Origin: CAYGZM01 sp964354365 | GTDB lineage: Bacteria > Planctomycetota > Phycisphaerae > Sedimentisphaerales > Anaerobacaceae | Assembly: GCA_964354365.1 (NCBI GenBank) | Contig: CAYGZM010000005.1 | Coordinates: forward strand, 1 to 64,000 | Reading direction: 5' to 3' | DNA length: 64,000 bases | Shown here: positions 35,414-44,921 of the stretch, piece by piece | Layout: the number at the start of each line of letters is the position of its first letter | Position numbering within the stretch: the first letter of the stretch is position 1 | Position numbers and translations under genes: made by a program | Notes under the pieces: model-generated | The model's input: the letters and a program-made list of their open reading frames with translations, nothing else | Databases searched by the model: none | What the model was told of the DNA's origin: nothing

Positions 35414-37656
35414 CACACGTCGGCCTCCGGCTGTTCGGGAGCATTAGCATCGCCCGTTTCTTTGCTCTCCTCTGCGAACCTGAATTTCATCCGTTTTATT
35501 ATGTTTTGCGGGCTGAAGTGTACGGGGGCCAGGCTCTGGAACTGTGTCAGGTCCTGCCTGTAGAACCGCACCGGCCTGGTTCTGTCGAACTCCTCCTTCC
35601 AGAGTCGTTTGATTGTCAAATCCTTTACGCAGAAGAAGCTCATATTCGGCTTGAATTCAACGACGACGGGCAGTTTGTCGGGGGTATTACTGTCACTTGG
35701 CACGAGCGAGTGGAGCTCATCCAAAAGCTGCCTTTCGAGCTCGGCCTGCTTGAAGAAGAATCGTGCCGATGGGTTGCCCTGATTCTGGACGGTCAGCGTG
35801 TTGAGCTGCAAGGTTGTGGTTCTGCCGGCGGCCGTGAAGTAATCCATCGTAAAGACGTTGGGGTCATTGGGGTCGTCTTTCGCCTGCTCTCCATAAAGCT
35901 CGTTGAACCTGTTGATTGCTGTTTCCCAGCCTTCTTTTGAGGCCAGGTCGATAAACTCTCCGGCCCTTTGCCTGGTGGTATCCATCGCGGAGAGTTTTTT
36001 GAGGTCTTCGGCCACTTTCTCTCTTACCGAGAAGATTTTGTCGTCGCTCTTGTCCTTGTTCGGGTCAAAAACGAATGAGCAGGTGTCGAAGGCGACATCA
36101 ATAGTGTTCGGCTCGGCTGCCTTGGCGGCCTCGGCGATGCGCACGATAGCCACCACCTGTTCGGAAGTGTCCGGCATGCGGCTGCGTGCGGAGGCGTACC
36201 TATCTTTGGCCGGTCCGACGTTTTCATACATTCTCGGTTTCGATGCGTCGAAGGGGCTAAGCTCCGCGGCGCCCAGCTCATCAACGGCAAACACCACCTG
36301 CGTCAAATTAACGGGGTAGTACCCGAAGCCCTGGATCACGAGCCGACCAAGATACTTGTCCATTTGCATATCGGCCGCGTTGAGCAGGCCCGTTTGACCG
36401 GCGTACACCTTCACGTTGTGCTCTTTGCCAAGCTGCTCGGCGGCGGCTTTGTAATCGCCCGCCATTTTCCTGAACTGCTCGGAGGTAAGCTTGTCAAGCT
36501 CCAGGCCGGTGCCGATGAGATTGGGCTCGGTGAGCGTTTTGGCCTGCTGGAGTATGCTCTCGGCCTTGGCGTTTATCTTGGTGTCGGTGATCTGCTCTAT
36601 TATGGTGTCCACGACCTCTGCATAGCTTCTTGTTGCTTCCACAAGGGGCGCATTGGGGTCGTTGGGGTCTGAGGGAACCTGCTTGGTGAATTCGGCCTTG
36701 TTCTTTTGATAGTATTCTTCGGTCTCTTCGTGTGTCGGCGATTTGACTATGGATGCAATATCATCAAGTTTGACGGCGATGTATTCGAGGCGAAGCCTGT
36801 CGGGCAGCTTATATCCGAAGCCATAAGGATTTTCCGTAGTTACGGTCAGCGCCGGAAAACCCTTGTATTTGTTGAATTGGTCGGTCAATTTATCTTCGGC
36901 CGGCTGCGGCTGGGCCTTCGCGAATACGTCCGAATCGAATTTGACAAACTCGGCGTCGATTGTCTCATTTTCCCGCGAGGCGATGTAATTTATCTCTCGT
37001 ATGGTAACGTTTTCATCGGAGCACCTCAGGTGGGCGTACTGCAATACGGCCAGGAGGTCGCCGAATGCGGTCAGTATCTCATCTTGGGATGTGCCTGATT
37101 TCACGAGCTGTCCGGCAAGCTGCGAATACGTGACGCGGTTGTCGTAGAGCTGCGGTATTATGTTTGCAAGCAGCCTTCCTGCGTCGCCGTTCGCCACCCT
37201 GACGCCGGCGCGGTGCGCCTCATTCTTGAGCAGCAGCCAGAATGCCGATGATGGGACGGAGCGTTCATACATCTCGGCGATCTCTTTGCTGCTGATTCTG
37301 TACCTGTTTTGTGCGATGCTCTGTCTTATGTAGTTTATGACGGGGGCTGCTCCTCCTCGCCCGGACTGCTCGGCAAAGATCAGCTCGGCCAAGAGGATCC
37401 CCTGCATATCCTGCGCCCGCAGCAGGCCGTCCGCCCTCAGGTCCCTGAGGATATCGATCTGCTGGTTGGCCAGTTGCAGGTCTGACCTGCTTATTTTCTT
37501 GCCGTCGAGAAAGTATGCCCACGTATCGCGGGGGCTGGGCCCGGAGCGCCCGAGGTATGAAAGATACGAACCTCCGACAAAGCCGGCCATACACCCGATG
37601 ACCACAACGGCCATCACTTTCTTGTTATTCTTCCTAAACCACTTGACTAAACTCAT
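35413..37656 (-). CDS. SurA/PpiD-like periplasmic foldase with membrane anchor
   Basis: A 747-residue protein: basic N-terminus (KWFRKNNKK), one signal-anchor helix (VMAVVVIGCMAGFVGGSYL), then a SurA_N-type helical region (LDGKKISRSDLQLANQQIDIL, LAELIFAEQSGRGGA). The long C-terminal part is rich in Asp-Pro-Asn-Asp loops (SDPNDPNAP, DDPNDPNV) and alpha/beta stretches. I do not see a clean parvulin active-site block, so peptidyl-prolyl isomerase activity is uncertain; PpiD itself also has a degenerate domain. It likely assists folding of exported proteins. Confidence 0.72.
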   Translation of the reverse strand: MSLVKWFRKNNKKVMAVVVIGCMAGFVGGSYLSYLGRSGPSPRDTWAYFLDGKKISRSDLQLANQQIDILRDLRADGLLRAQDMQGILLAELIFAEQSGRGGAAPVINYIRQSIAQNRYRISSKEIAEMYERSVPSSAFWLLLKNEAHRAGVRVANGDAGRLLANIIPQLYDNRVTYSQLAGQLVKSGTSQDEILTAFGDLLAVLQYAHLRCSDENVTIREINYIASRENETIDAEFVKFDSDVFAKAQPQPAEDKLTDQFNKYKGFPALTVTTENPYGFGYKLPDRLRLEYIAVKLDDIASIVKSPTHEETEEYYQKNKAEFTKQVPSDPNDPNAPLVEATRSYAEVVDTIIEQITDTKINAKAESILQQAKTLTEPNLIGTGLELDKLTSEQFRKMAGDYKAAAEQLGKEHNVKVYAGQTGLLNAADMQMDKYLGRLVIQGFGYYPVNLTQVVFAVDELGAAELSPFDASKPRMYENVGPAKDRYASARSRMPDTSEQVVAIVRIAEAAKAAEPNTIDVAFDTCSFVFDPNKDKSDDKIFSVREKVAEDLKKLSAMDTTRQRAGEFIDLASKEGWETAINRFNELYGEQAKDDPNDPNVFTMDYFTAAGRTTTLQLNTLTVQNQGNPSARFFFKQAELERQLLDELHSLVPSDSNTPDKLPVVVEFKPNMSFFCVKDLTIKRLWKEEFDRTRPVRFYRQDLTQFQSLAPVHFSPQNIIKRMKFRFAEESKETGDANAPEQPEADV

Positions 37657-37786
37657 ATACGCGCTCCAAATTCACGGCTGACCTTGAGCTTAAACCGTCA
37701 AAGTATAGTGAGGGCGGCGGGCTTTGCAAGAAAAATAGCCCCCAGGTCCGCTAAACGCCCTGCACAGCGCCAAGATGAGTTGGGCG

Positions 37787-37815
37787 TTGCCATTGCCCGT
37801 AAATACCGTTATGAT
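37787..37815 (+). promoter_or_regulatory. Sigma70-type promoter for the rpe operon
   Basis: TTGCCA (37787-37792), a 17-nt spacer and TATGAT (37810-37815). It lies in the 37657-38021 gap between the divergent SurA-like and rpe genes, which holds no other recognised feature, and would give a leader of about 200 nt. Confidence 0.6.
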
Positions 37816-38021
37816 ATACTTGGTTGTGCTTGGATGAGGCCCCTCGGTCCCATAAGGGCATTACTGAGTTGAAGGGGTTTCTGTACAGTTGATACGACGA
37901 TATGCACCCGGACCAGCGTGAAGAGTGGTCAATACATTCTGAGTAGGTGTCCTTTTTAAGTTGTTAGCCAGTATGGACTTGCGAGTTGCCCAAGAGGATT
38001 TGTATCAGGCAGTCGATAGAG

Positions 38022-38687
38022 ATGCGATTACCCAAGGCCGGAACAATTGAAATTGTGCCGTCGATATTGAGTGCTGATTTTGGGAGATTGGCGGCTGAGA
38101 TAGGCGAGGTGGCGTCGGCAGGCGTGAAGATGGTGCATCTTGACGTGATGGATGGACATTTCGTTGAGAATATCACGATCGGGCCGTTGGTGGTCGCCAA
38201 GCTTCGCAAGCACAGCAGCTTGGTCTTCGACAGTCATTTGATGATAAGTGAGCCTGAGAAATATGCGGAGCGCTTCGCCGAGGCGGGCGCCGACCATATA
38301 ACGTTTCACATCGAAGCTGCCAAAAACCCGCGCAAACTGATTGAGAAACTGCACGGGCTGGGCTGTAGTGCGGGTATTTGCCTGAATCCTGATACCCCGG
38401 TCGAGGCGATTGATGAGATTGGTCCGATCTGCGATATGGTCCTTGTGATGACAGTGCACCCCGGTTTTGGCGCACAGAAGTTCATACCGCAGGCAGCGAA
38501 GAAGGTTATCCGAGTCAGAGAAATTGTCGGACCGGACGTAAGGGTGGAGGTGGACGGGGGGATAGACCCTGAAACTGCACAGATAGTGGTTTCTTACGGT
38601 GCCGATACACTTGTTGCAGGCAACGCAATTTTCGGGAAAAGCGACCGTATTGCGGCGATAGAGGCGATTCGGGCCGCCGCCGGGTAA
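38022..38687 (+). CDS. rpe: Ribulose-phosphate 3-epimerase
   Basis: A 221-residue TIM-barrel enzyme that interconverts ribulose 5-phosphate and xylulose 5-phosphate in the pentose phosphate pathway. Key blocks are VPSILSADFGRL, HLDVMDGHFVENITIGP (His and Asp of the metal site), MTVHPGFGAQKFI, and EVDGGIDPETA with the second Asp. The ATG at 38022 gives the usual N-terminus; the longer frame adds 12 residues with no ribosome-binding support. It is followed by accD after about 107 nt. Confidence 0.95.
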   Translation: MRLPKAGTIEIVPSILSADFGRLAAEIGEVASAGVKMVHLDVMDGHFVENITIGPLVVAKLRKHSSLVFDSHLMISEPEKYAERFAEAGADHITFHIEAAKNPRKLIEKLHGLGCSAGICLNPDTPVEAIDEIGPICDMVLVMTVHPGFGAQKFIPQAAKKVIRVREIVGPDVRVEVDGGIDPETAQIVVSYGADTLVAGNAIFGKSDRIAAIEAIRAAAG

Positions 38688-38794
38688 GTTTTTGTGGCTA
38701 TCCCTGCGGATTTCCGGTAGAATTGCGGGTCAGTCAGTTTTGCGTCGATGTGGAGGAACCCCGCGTGAAAGGCGGGGCTGAACATAAGGTTTGT

Positions 38795-39640
38795 ATGGGC
38801 AATGAAGCAAAGTCCAAGTGGAATGGGTTCTCTCTGAAGCCCCGTCGTGAGATGCCCGCGGGCCTGTGGATAGGCTGCCCTGGGTGCGAGCACATGCTGT
38901 ATAAGAGCAGCGTGGAGAAGAACCTTAACGTTTGCCCGGAGTGCGGCCATCATTTTCGCATCGGGGCGGATATACGGGTCGGGTATCTGGTGGATGAAGA
39001 TTCTTTCCAGCCGATGCTGGAGGACCTGACCAGCAGTGACCCTTTGGGGTTCGAGTTCAGGGGCACGACTTACAAACAGCGGCTGGAGGAGGACGAGAAG
39101 AAATCCGGGGCCAAAGAGGCGATGGTGGTGGGCAAGGCCTTTATCAAGGGCAGGGGCGTGGTTCTGGCCGTGATGGACCCGAATTTCCTGATGGGCTCGA
39201 TGGGCTTTGTAGTTGGGGAGAAGTTCTGCACCGCCGCCGAGATGGCTGTCGCCGAGAAGCTGCCATTGGTTGCGGTCTGCTGCTCCGGCGGGGCAAGGAT
39301 GCACGAAGGGGTAGTATCGCTGGGGCAGATGGCCAAGACCTCAGCCGCACTGGCGAAGCTGGACGGCAGTGGAGGGCTTTTCATATCAATTTTGACGGAC
39401 CCGACCACGGGCGGGGTAACGGCAAGCTTTGCGATGCTGGGCGATTGCCTGATAGCCGAGCCTGGGGCGCTAATCGGTTTTGCGGGGCCGAGGACGATTG
39501 CCGAGACGATAAAAGTGGAGCTGCCGGAGGGGTTTCAGACCGCCGAGTTTATGTTGGAGCACGGCTTTGTCGATATGGTCATCCACCGCAAGGACCTTCG
39601 CAGTGAAATCGCAAGGCTGATAGACTACTGCCAGAAATAG
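38795..39640 (+). CDS. accD: Acetyl-CoA carboxylase carboxyltransferase subunit beta
   Basis: A 281-residue protein that starts malonyl-CoA synthesis for fatty acids, together with AccA and the biotin parts (not in this window). The N-terminal zinc ribbon is CPGC...CPECG (about residues 28-52). The crotonase-like domain carries MDPNFLMGSMGFVVGEK, CCSGGARMHEGVVSLGQMAKT and ILTDPTTGGVTASFA, all standard AccD motifs, and GFAGPRTI near the end. ATG 38795 was chosen since the 24 extra residues upstream are unconserved. Confidence 0.96.
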   Translation: MGNEAKSKWNGFSLKPRREMPAGLWIGCPGCEHMLYKSSVEKNLNVCPECGHHFRIGADIRVGYLVDEDSFQPMLEDLTSSDPLGFEFRGTTYKQRLEEDEKKSGAKEAMVVGKAFIKGRGVVLAVMDPNFLMGSMGFVVGEKFCTAAEMAVAEKLPLVAVCCSGGARMHEGVVSLGQMAKTSAALAKLDGSGGLFISILTDPTTGGVTASFAMLGDCLIAEPGALIGFAGPRTIAETIKVELPEGFQTAEFMLEHGFVDMVIHRKDLRSEIARLIDYCQK

Positions 39641-39870
39641 GAAAACGCAAGACTACAGACGCAAACAAGGATGTGCTGCAGCGTTTTTCCACCAGCGGTC
39701 CTCGATGGGAGCGAAGTTACATTGTAGCCTGTCTTCGGCAATCGTCGCCAACCGGCGGCGGCTCAGGCCTGAAAATGGCGCATCCTGCCGGAACAATCGC
39801 AAAATCCGCCCTTTCGTTTCTGGCGAAATGGGCATATAATCCTGGGACGAAATTCGTCTTGGAGCAGTAG

Positions 39871-40914
39871 ATGGGTTATTTTCGGGACAATATCGAGGCG
39901 TTGAAGGGTTATGAACCTGGTTTTCAGCCCAAGTCGGCGGATGTAGTCAAGCTCAATACGAATGAAAATCCATATCCGCCCTCGCCGGCGGTGATGAAGG
40001 TCCTGGCGGCGATTAGTGCGGAACGGCTTCGCCGCTATCCGGACCCCGTCGGGGATGAATTTCGACGGGCGGCGGCGGAGACTAACGGCATCCCGGCGGA
40101 CCATATTATGTGCTGCAACGGGGGGGACGATTTGCTCAGTATCGCTTTTCGGGCGTTTTGTGATGAGAAGCGGGCGGTTGCATATCCTGTTCCGACGTAT
40201 TCGCTGTATCCTGTCCTTGCGAAATTGCAGAACTGCGAGGCGATGGAGATCCCGTTCGACGACGAATTTAACCTGCCGGCCAAGCTGGCGGGGACAAAAG
40301 CCGCGTTGACCGTAGTCTGCAACCCGAACGCGCCGAGCGGAAGTTTCGTGGGCATCGAGGAGCTAAGTTCGCTGGCCGACGAGCTGGCCGGCGTCCTGCT
40401 GATCGATGAGGCCTACGTGGATTTCGCAGAGAAAAACTGCACTGGACTAGTTAAGGAGTTCGATAATGTGATTGTGCTGCGGTCGATGAGCAAGGGATAT
40501 TCGCTCGCGGGGATACGATTCGGCTATGCGATGGCCCAGCCGGAACTGATAACCGGGCTGATGAAGGTCAAGGATTCCTACAACGTCGATGCCGTGGCCG
40601 TCGCAGTCGCCACAGCGGCAATAAAGGACCAGGCGTATTTCAGGGAAAACGTCGAAAAAGTCAAAGCCGAGCGCAGCAGGCTGACCGAACAGTTGAAAAG
40701 CCTGGGCTTAGAGGCACCGCAGAGCCACTCGAACTTCGTGCTGGCAAAATGCAGGAACGCAGCAGCAGCCGACGTTTATGAACAGCTTGTAAAGCGAGGT
40801 ATCTACGTGAGATACTTTCCCTATCCGAGGATCGAGGATAAGCTGCGGATTACCATCGGCACGGCTGAACAGAATGATAAGCTGCTCGCCGCTTTGAAGC
40901 AGATTGTGGCTTAA
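39871..40914 (+). CDS. hisC: Histidinol-phosphate aminotransferase
   Basis: A 347-residue PLP-dependent aminotransferase of the HisC branch. It shows LNTNENPYPPSPAVMKVL, LRRYPDPVGDEFRRA, CNPNAPSGSFVG, LIDEAYVDFAE (PLP-contacting Asp and Tyr) and SMSKGYSLAGIRFGYA with the Schiff-base Lys. It makes L-histidinol phosphate in histidine biosynthesis. GGAGCAG precedes ATG 39871. It is directly followed by hisB (50 nt), matching a partial his cluster, although other his genes are not in view. The 230-nt gap before it has no gene. Confidence 0.96.
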   Translation: MGYFRDNIEALKGYEPGFQPKSADVVKLNTNENPYPPSPAVMKVLAAISAERLRRYPDPVGDEFRRAAAETNGIPADHIMCCNGGDDLLSIAFRAFCDEKRAVAYPVPTYSLYPVLAKLQNCEAMEIPFDDEFNLPAKLAGTKAALTVVCNPNAPSGSFVGIEELSSLADELAGVLLIDEAYVDFAEKNCTGLVKEFDNVIVLRSMSKGYSLAGIRFGYAMAQPELITGLMKVKDSYNVDAVAVAVATAAIKDQAYFRENVEKVKAERSRLTEQLKSLGLEAPQSHSNFVLAKCRNAAAADVYEQLVKRGIYVRYFPYPRIEDKLRITIGTAEQNDKLLAALKQIVA

Positions 40915-40964
40915 GAGGTTGCCGCGTCCCCTGAGTACGCGCAATGACAATAAAGGGCACTGTT

Positions 40965-41549
40965 ATGGAAGCAAGAACTGCAAAAGTACACAGGCAAACG
41001 AAAGAGACCGACGTCAGCCTGGAGCTCAATTTAGACGGCGCAGGCAAATATGAGATTGATACGGGCGTCGGCTTCTTGGACCACATGCTTACGCATCTGA
41101 GCAAGCACGGCAAAATAGATTTGGTAGTCAAGGCAACGGGCGACCTGGAGGTCGATGCCCATCACACGGTCGAAGACATTGCAATATGCCTCGGCGAATG
41201 TCTGGTTAAAGCCCTGAGCGACAAGAAAGGCATCGCCAGATACGGGCACAGTTCTGTGCCGATGGAGGATGCCCTGGCGAACGTCTCGGTTGATTTGTCG
41301 GGCAGGGCCAACTGCGTGTACAACGTCGAGTACCGCACAGAGAGGATCGGCGATTTCGACGTCGAGTGCCTCGAAGAGCTGTTGCGGAGCTTCTCCAACA
41401 ACGGCAAGTTCAATCTGCACATAAACGTCCCATACGGCACGAACAGCCATCATATAGCCGAGGCGATTTTCAAGGGGCTGGGCAAGGCGCTCGGTTCGGC
41501 GGTCAGCATCGTCGGGACTGACGTGCCCAGTACGAAAGGGATACTGTGA
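40965..41549 (+). CDS. hisB: Imidazoleglycerol-phosphate dehydratase
   Basis: A 194-residue monofunctional HisB. Signature pieces are GVGFLDHMLTHLSKHGKIDL, VDAHHTVEDIAICLGECL and NVPYGTNSHHIAEAIFKGLGKAL, which supply the manganese-binding His and Glu residues. It dehydrates imidazole glycerol phosphate in histidine biosynthesis. AAAGGG lies upstream of ATG 40965; ATG 40944 would add seven residues. Its TGA overlaps the GTG of ispF by four nt, so the two are translationally coupled. Confidence 0.96.
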   Translation: MEARTAKVHRQTKETDVSLELNLDGAGKYEIDTGVGFLDHMLTHLSKHGKIDLVVKATGDLEVDAHHTVEDIAICLGECLVKALSDKKGIARYGHSSVPMEDALANVSVDLSGRANCVYNVEYRTERIGDFDVECLEELLRSFSNNGKFNLHINVPYGTNSHHIAEAIFKGLGKALGSAVSIVGTDVPSTKGIL

Positions 41550-42058
41550 TTGAGGAGCTCGGCCACGAGTATCGCACCGGGATCGGCACGGACATCCACC
41601 GGACGGTCGAAGGCAGGAGGCTGATGCTGGGCGGTGTCTATGTGCCTTATCCCGCGGGCCTGGCGGGGCACAGCGACGGCGACGTCGCCCTGCACGCCGT
41701 CATTGACGCCCTGCTCGGGGCCGGCGGAATGGGCGATATCGGGACGCTGTTCCCGGATACGGACGCAAAGTGGAAGGATGCGGACAGCAAGGAGCTTCTC
41801 TTTGTTGTGAAAGAGCAGCTCGAACAGAAGAAGTGGGAAGTCGTCAATATCGATCTGATAATACACGCGGAAGCGCCGAGGCTCGAACCGGTCAAAGGAC
41901 AGATAAAAAGGTGTATCGCCGGGCTTTTGGGGATTGATTTCACGGCGGTGAACGTCAAGGCAAAAACTAACGAAGGCATCGGCGAAATTGGAGCGGGCGA
42001 GGCAATGGCCGCCACGGCAACAGTGCTCTTGAAGAAAAGGAAGAAAAGAACGCTCTGA
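41546..42058 (+). CDS. ispF: 2-C-methyl-D-erythritol 2,4-cyclodiphosphate synthase
   Basis: A 170-residue protein of the MEP isoprenoid pathway. The zinc site is GTDIHRTVEG and the family block GHSDGDVALHAVIDALLGAGG is complete, with the later LFPDTDAKWKDADS and NVKAKTNEGIGEIGAGEAMAA motifs. It starts with GTG 41546 overlapping the hisB stop. The N-terminus has IGTDIH in place of the usual IGYDVH. No ispD is adjacent. Confidence 0.95.
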   Translation: MIEELGHEYRTGIGTDIHRTVEGRRLMLGGVYVPYPAGLAGHSDGDVALHAVIDALLGAGGMGDIGTLFPDTDAKWKDADSKELLFVVKEQLEQKKWEVVNIDLIIHAEAPRLEPVKGQIKRCIAGLLGIDFTAVNVKAKTNEGIGEIGAGEAMAATATVLLKKRKKRTL

Positions 42059-42094
42059 GACACAGGTTGACACTGGTTGTCTTGAAAATTGGTC

Positions 42095-42108
42095 AGACAC
42101 GGATTAAC
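42095..42108. repeat. Left copy of a 14-nt perfect inverted repeat
   Basis: AGACACGGATTAAC, the exact complement of GTTAATCCGTGTCT at 43358-43371. Just before it, TCTTGAAAATTGGTCAG matches the complement of 27409-27425. Confidence 0.65.
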
Positions 42109-42285
42109 CCAGCGCGGCTTCGCTTCGCTCAGCCGCAACCAAAAAGTTCGTCTGGCAAAAAAGTCTCATAACACATTGATAATAAAGAGGTTGTGATCGC
42201 CCAATAGAAAAAACGTGCATAAAAAACAAGAAGATACAAGATTGTATTACGGATTTACGCTGTTGATAATTGAGGAGATTTGAAA

Positions 42286-43326
42286 ATGGCCATAAGCGTG
42301 TCCCTCAACGGGCAGATTTTTGAACAGGTCATCTATTCGAGAGAAGATGACTTTGAACAGCTCGTGGCCCAAAATGCACAGACAATATTCGGGGATAAAG
42401 CAATCTACATCGATGCCAAGAAAAGAATAAACACCTCATCTATAGGCGGAACTATACCCGATGGGTTCTTGATAGACCTGTCGGATCCTGATGACCCGCA
42501 GTTCTACCTTGTCGAAGTCGAGCTCCAAGGTCACGATTTCTTCCGGCATATTTTCCCCCAGATTACCAAATTCTTCGCGTTCTATAGGGACTCAAAGCAA
42601 CGACACAACCTGATTGAAACTATATTTGCGCTCTTTCAGAATGATTCTGTTCTAACAAAGAAACTCAGAGATTCGATTGGGTCGAAGGAAATTTACAAAT
42701 TTTTGAAGGATACCATAGACAATAGCCATAACATTCTGATTATCATCGATGGACCAAAGTCGGAATTCGAGGAGATAATGGACACATACACGGACACGTG
42801 GGGGAGAATGGTTAAAGTCCAGATAGTCAATCATTTCCGACGAAACAACAACCACGTTCTCACTATGGAGCCACCTTTTCAGAATCTCGTGTTCGAAGAC
42901 GCCGTTTCTCCGGCACCCAACAAAGACAGTCCAAAACCGTCCCCATATACGGAGGAATTTCATCTGCAAAACCGGCAGCCGGGCCTCGTGGAAATATACG
43001 AGAAATTGAAGCGGGCGTTCTTAACCGCGAATAGCGCTGTGCGTTTCAATCCCACGAAGTATTACATTGGTGTCATCGACACAAAACAGATCGCGTTTAT
43101 AACGCTTCAGAAGAAGAGAATTCGCTTGGTGGTGCTTATGCCCGAGAATGAGGTTAGAGATACGCTCCCTTCAGGCCGTCACAATGTCTGTACCCATTCG
43201 GATTCTGTTCAGCGTTTTTGGGGAGGAAACAATCCGAACTGTACGGTTCAAATTGCTGACACAGAACATTGGGATGAGATACAAGAGATGCTGGTTCGCC
43301 TTGTAGAAAGACATCAGGAGACATAA
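42286..43326 (+). CDS. PD-(D/E)xK nuclease-like protein with C-terminal DUF5655-like domain
   Basis: A 346-residue protein; ATG 42286 follows GAGGAG eight nt away. Residues 58-79 carry IPDG and then, after a 16-residue gap, FYLVEVEL, which fits the PD-(D/E)xK nuclease core (Asp59, Glu77, Glu79), and HDFFRHIFPQITKFFAFY follows. The C-terminal 110 residues (YEKLKRAFLTANSAVRFNPTK, IAFITLQKKRIRLVVLMP) match the DUF5655 fold found at the end of restriction-like proteins. Its codons are distinctly more AT-rich than in the core genes around it, and it splits ispF from cysS. An inverted repeat flanks it, so horizontal gain is likely. A defence role is possible but unproven. Confidence 0.6.
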   Translation: MAISVSLNGQIFEQVIYSREDDFEQLVAQNAQTIFGDKAIYIDAKKRINTSSIGGTIPDGFLIDLSDPDDPQFYLVEVELQGHDFFRHIFPQITKFFAFYRDSKQRHNLIETIFALFQNDSVLTKKLRDSIGSKEIYKFLKDTIDNSHNILIIIDGPKSEFEEIMDTYTDTWGRMVKVQIVNHFRRNNNHVLTMEPPFQNLVFEDAVSPAPNKDSPKPSPYTEEFHLQNRQPGLVEIYEKLKRAFLTANSAVRFNPTKYYIGVIDTKQIAFITLQKKRIRLVVLMPENEVRDTLPSGRHNVCTHSDSVQRFWGGNNPNCTVQIADTEHWDEIQEMLVRLVERHQET

Positions 43327-43342
43327 AAAACAAAAGAGGAAA

Positions 43343-43428
43343 ACCGTGTTAATCTGTGTTAATCCGTGTCTAATTTCAAAAAATAGGACAGTGGAAATCT
43401 GTAGTAATCAGCGTTAATCTGTGTCAAA
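43343..43428. repeat. GTGTTAATCTGT-type tandem repeats, including right copy of the 14-nt inverted repeat
   Basis: Contains GTGTTAATCTGTGTTAATCC, the copy GTTAATCCGTGTCT (43358-43371), and then related units CAGCGTTAATCTGTGTC near 43410. It lies between the nuclease-like gene and cysS. Confidence 0.6.
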
Positions 43429-43442
43429 AGGTGAGTTAAGAA

Positions 43443-44921
43443 ATGGGATTGCAGCTTCATAACAGTCTGACGAGGAGGAAAGAGGAGTTTAAGCCGTTGG
43501 AGAAGGGCAGGGTCGGGATGTACGTCTGCGGGCCGACGGTGTACGGGCATGCGCATTTGGGGCACGCCAAGAGCTACGTGAGCTTCGACGTCCTGGCTCG
43601 GTATCTTCGATACCTCGGTTATAGTGTTACTTATGTGCAGAATATCACCGATGTCGGCCACCTGACCGACGATGCGGACCAGGGCGAGGACAAGATTGTT
43701 GAGGCGGCCAAGAGGGAGAAGAAGCACCCGATGGCGCTGGCGGAGTATTACACGCGGAGCTACTTCGAGGATATGGACAAGCTCAACTGCGTTCGGCCGG
43801 ACATCAGCCCGCGGGCGAGCGGTCATATCACCGAGCAGATAGACCTCGTAAGAACGCTTTTAGAAAAGGGCTACGCATACGAGGTGAACGGCTCGGTGTA
43901 TTTCGAGGTCTCGAAGTTCAAGGAGTACGGCAAGCTCTCCGGGCGCAATATCGATGAAATGCAGGCCGGCGCCCGGGTGGAGGTCTCGCCGGACAAGAAA
44001 AACCCGGCGGACTTTGCGCTGTGGAAGAAGGCCGAGCCGAACCATATTATGCAGTGGCCCAGCCCCTGGGGGATGGGCTATCCGGGCTGGCATCTGGAAT
44101 GTTCGGTAATGAGCACTAAGTATCTGGGCCAGCCTTTCGATATTCACGGAGGCGGCCTTGAAAATCAATTTCCGCACCATGAATGCGAAATCGCCCAGTC
44201 GGAAGCAGCCAACGGCGTGCAGTTTGCGCGATACTGGATACACAACAATATGGTTACCGTCGATGGCCAAAAGATGGGAAAGAGCCTGAACAATTTCATT
44301 ACGCTCAAGCAGGCCTTTTCGGGGGCGCACGAGAGGCTTACCCGCGCATACGACCCGCTCGCGATAAGGCAGTTGATTTTGAACAGCCACTACCGAAGTC
44401 CGTTGGATTTCTCCGATGCGGCTCTATTCGCAGCCCAGAGCGGCCACGAAAAAATAACAGAGGCGGTAAAAGCCGTGCGAAAAAGGCTTGACCAGTCGAG
44501 CGAAGGACAGGCCGACGACAAAGTGACAGATCAATTAACCCAATTGACCGAGAAATTCCAGGCGGCAATGAACGACGATTTGAATACGTCGGTTGCGCTA
44601 TCAATAATTTTCGAGCTCGTCCGGTTAAGCGACAAGCTGATTGAAGACAATAATGTCACGGCTGATACGCTTGGAGCGCTCGATGAGTTGTTTTCAAAGC
44701 TGGGCGGTGATGTTCTTGGCATCGTCAGAGAAAGCTATGAACAAACCGCCCAAGGCGATGATAAACTTATCGATTTTCTCATACGGAAACGAATCGAAGA
44801 ACGTCAGACGGCCAGGATGCACAAAGACTTTGCCAAAGCGGATGTTATTCGCAAGGAGCTTGAAGAACACGGTATCATTCTGGAAGATAATCCGAGGCAA
44901 ACGACGTGGAGGAAAAAATGA
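43443..44921 (+). CDS. cysS: Cysteinyl-tRNA synthetase
   Basis: A 492-residue class I tRNA synthetase that charges tRNA-Cys. Zinc ligands begin with YVCGPTVYG; the HIGH motif appears as HLGH (about 38-41), GWHLECSVMS and HHECEIAQSEA supply the further zinc Cys and His, and GQKMGKSLNNF is the KMSKS loop. The C-terminal anticodon-binding region ends IILEDNPRQTTWRKK. The ruvC start overlaps its stop (ATGA). Confidence 0.97.
   Translation: MGLQLHNSLTRRKEEFKPLEKGRVGMYVCGPTVYGHAHLGHAKSYVSFDVLARYLRYLGYSVTYVQNITDVGHLTDDADQGEDKIVEAAKREKKHPMALAEYYTRSYFEDMDKLNCVRPDISPRASGHITEQIDLVRTLLEKGYAYEVNGSVYFEVSKFKEYGKLSGRNIDEMQAGARVEVSPDKKNPADFALWKKAEPNHIMQWPSPWGMGYPGWHLECSVMSTKYLGQPFDIHGGGLENQFPHHECEIAQSEAANGVQFARYWIHNNMVTVDGQKMGKSLNNFITLKQAFSGAHERLTRAYDPLAIRQLILNSHYRSPLDFSDAALFAAQSGHEKITEAVKAVRKRLDQSSEGQADDKVTDQLTQLTEKFQAAMNDDLNTSVALSIIFELVRLSDKLIEDNNVTADTLGALDELFSKLGGDVLGIVRESYEQTAQGDDKLIDFLIRKRIEERQTARMHKDFAKADVIRKELEEHGIILEDNPRQTTWRKK

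Noticed and set aside
42241..42285. TTGTAT-17 nt-GATAAT as a promoter for the nuclease-like gene
   Set aside because: The start point would fall at or after the ribosome-binding site GAGGAG, giving no usable leader.
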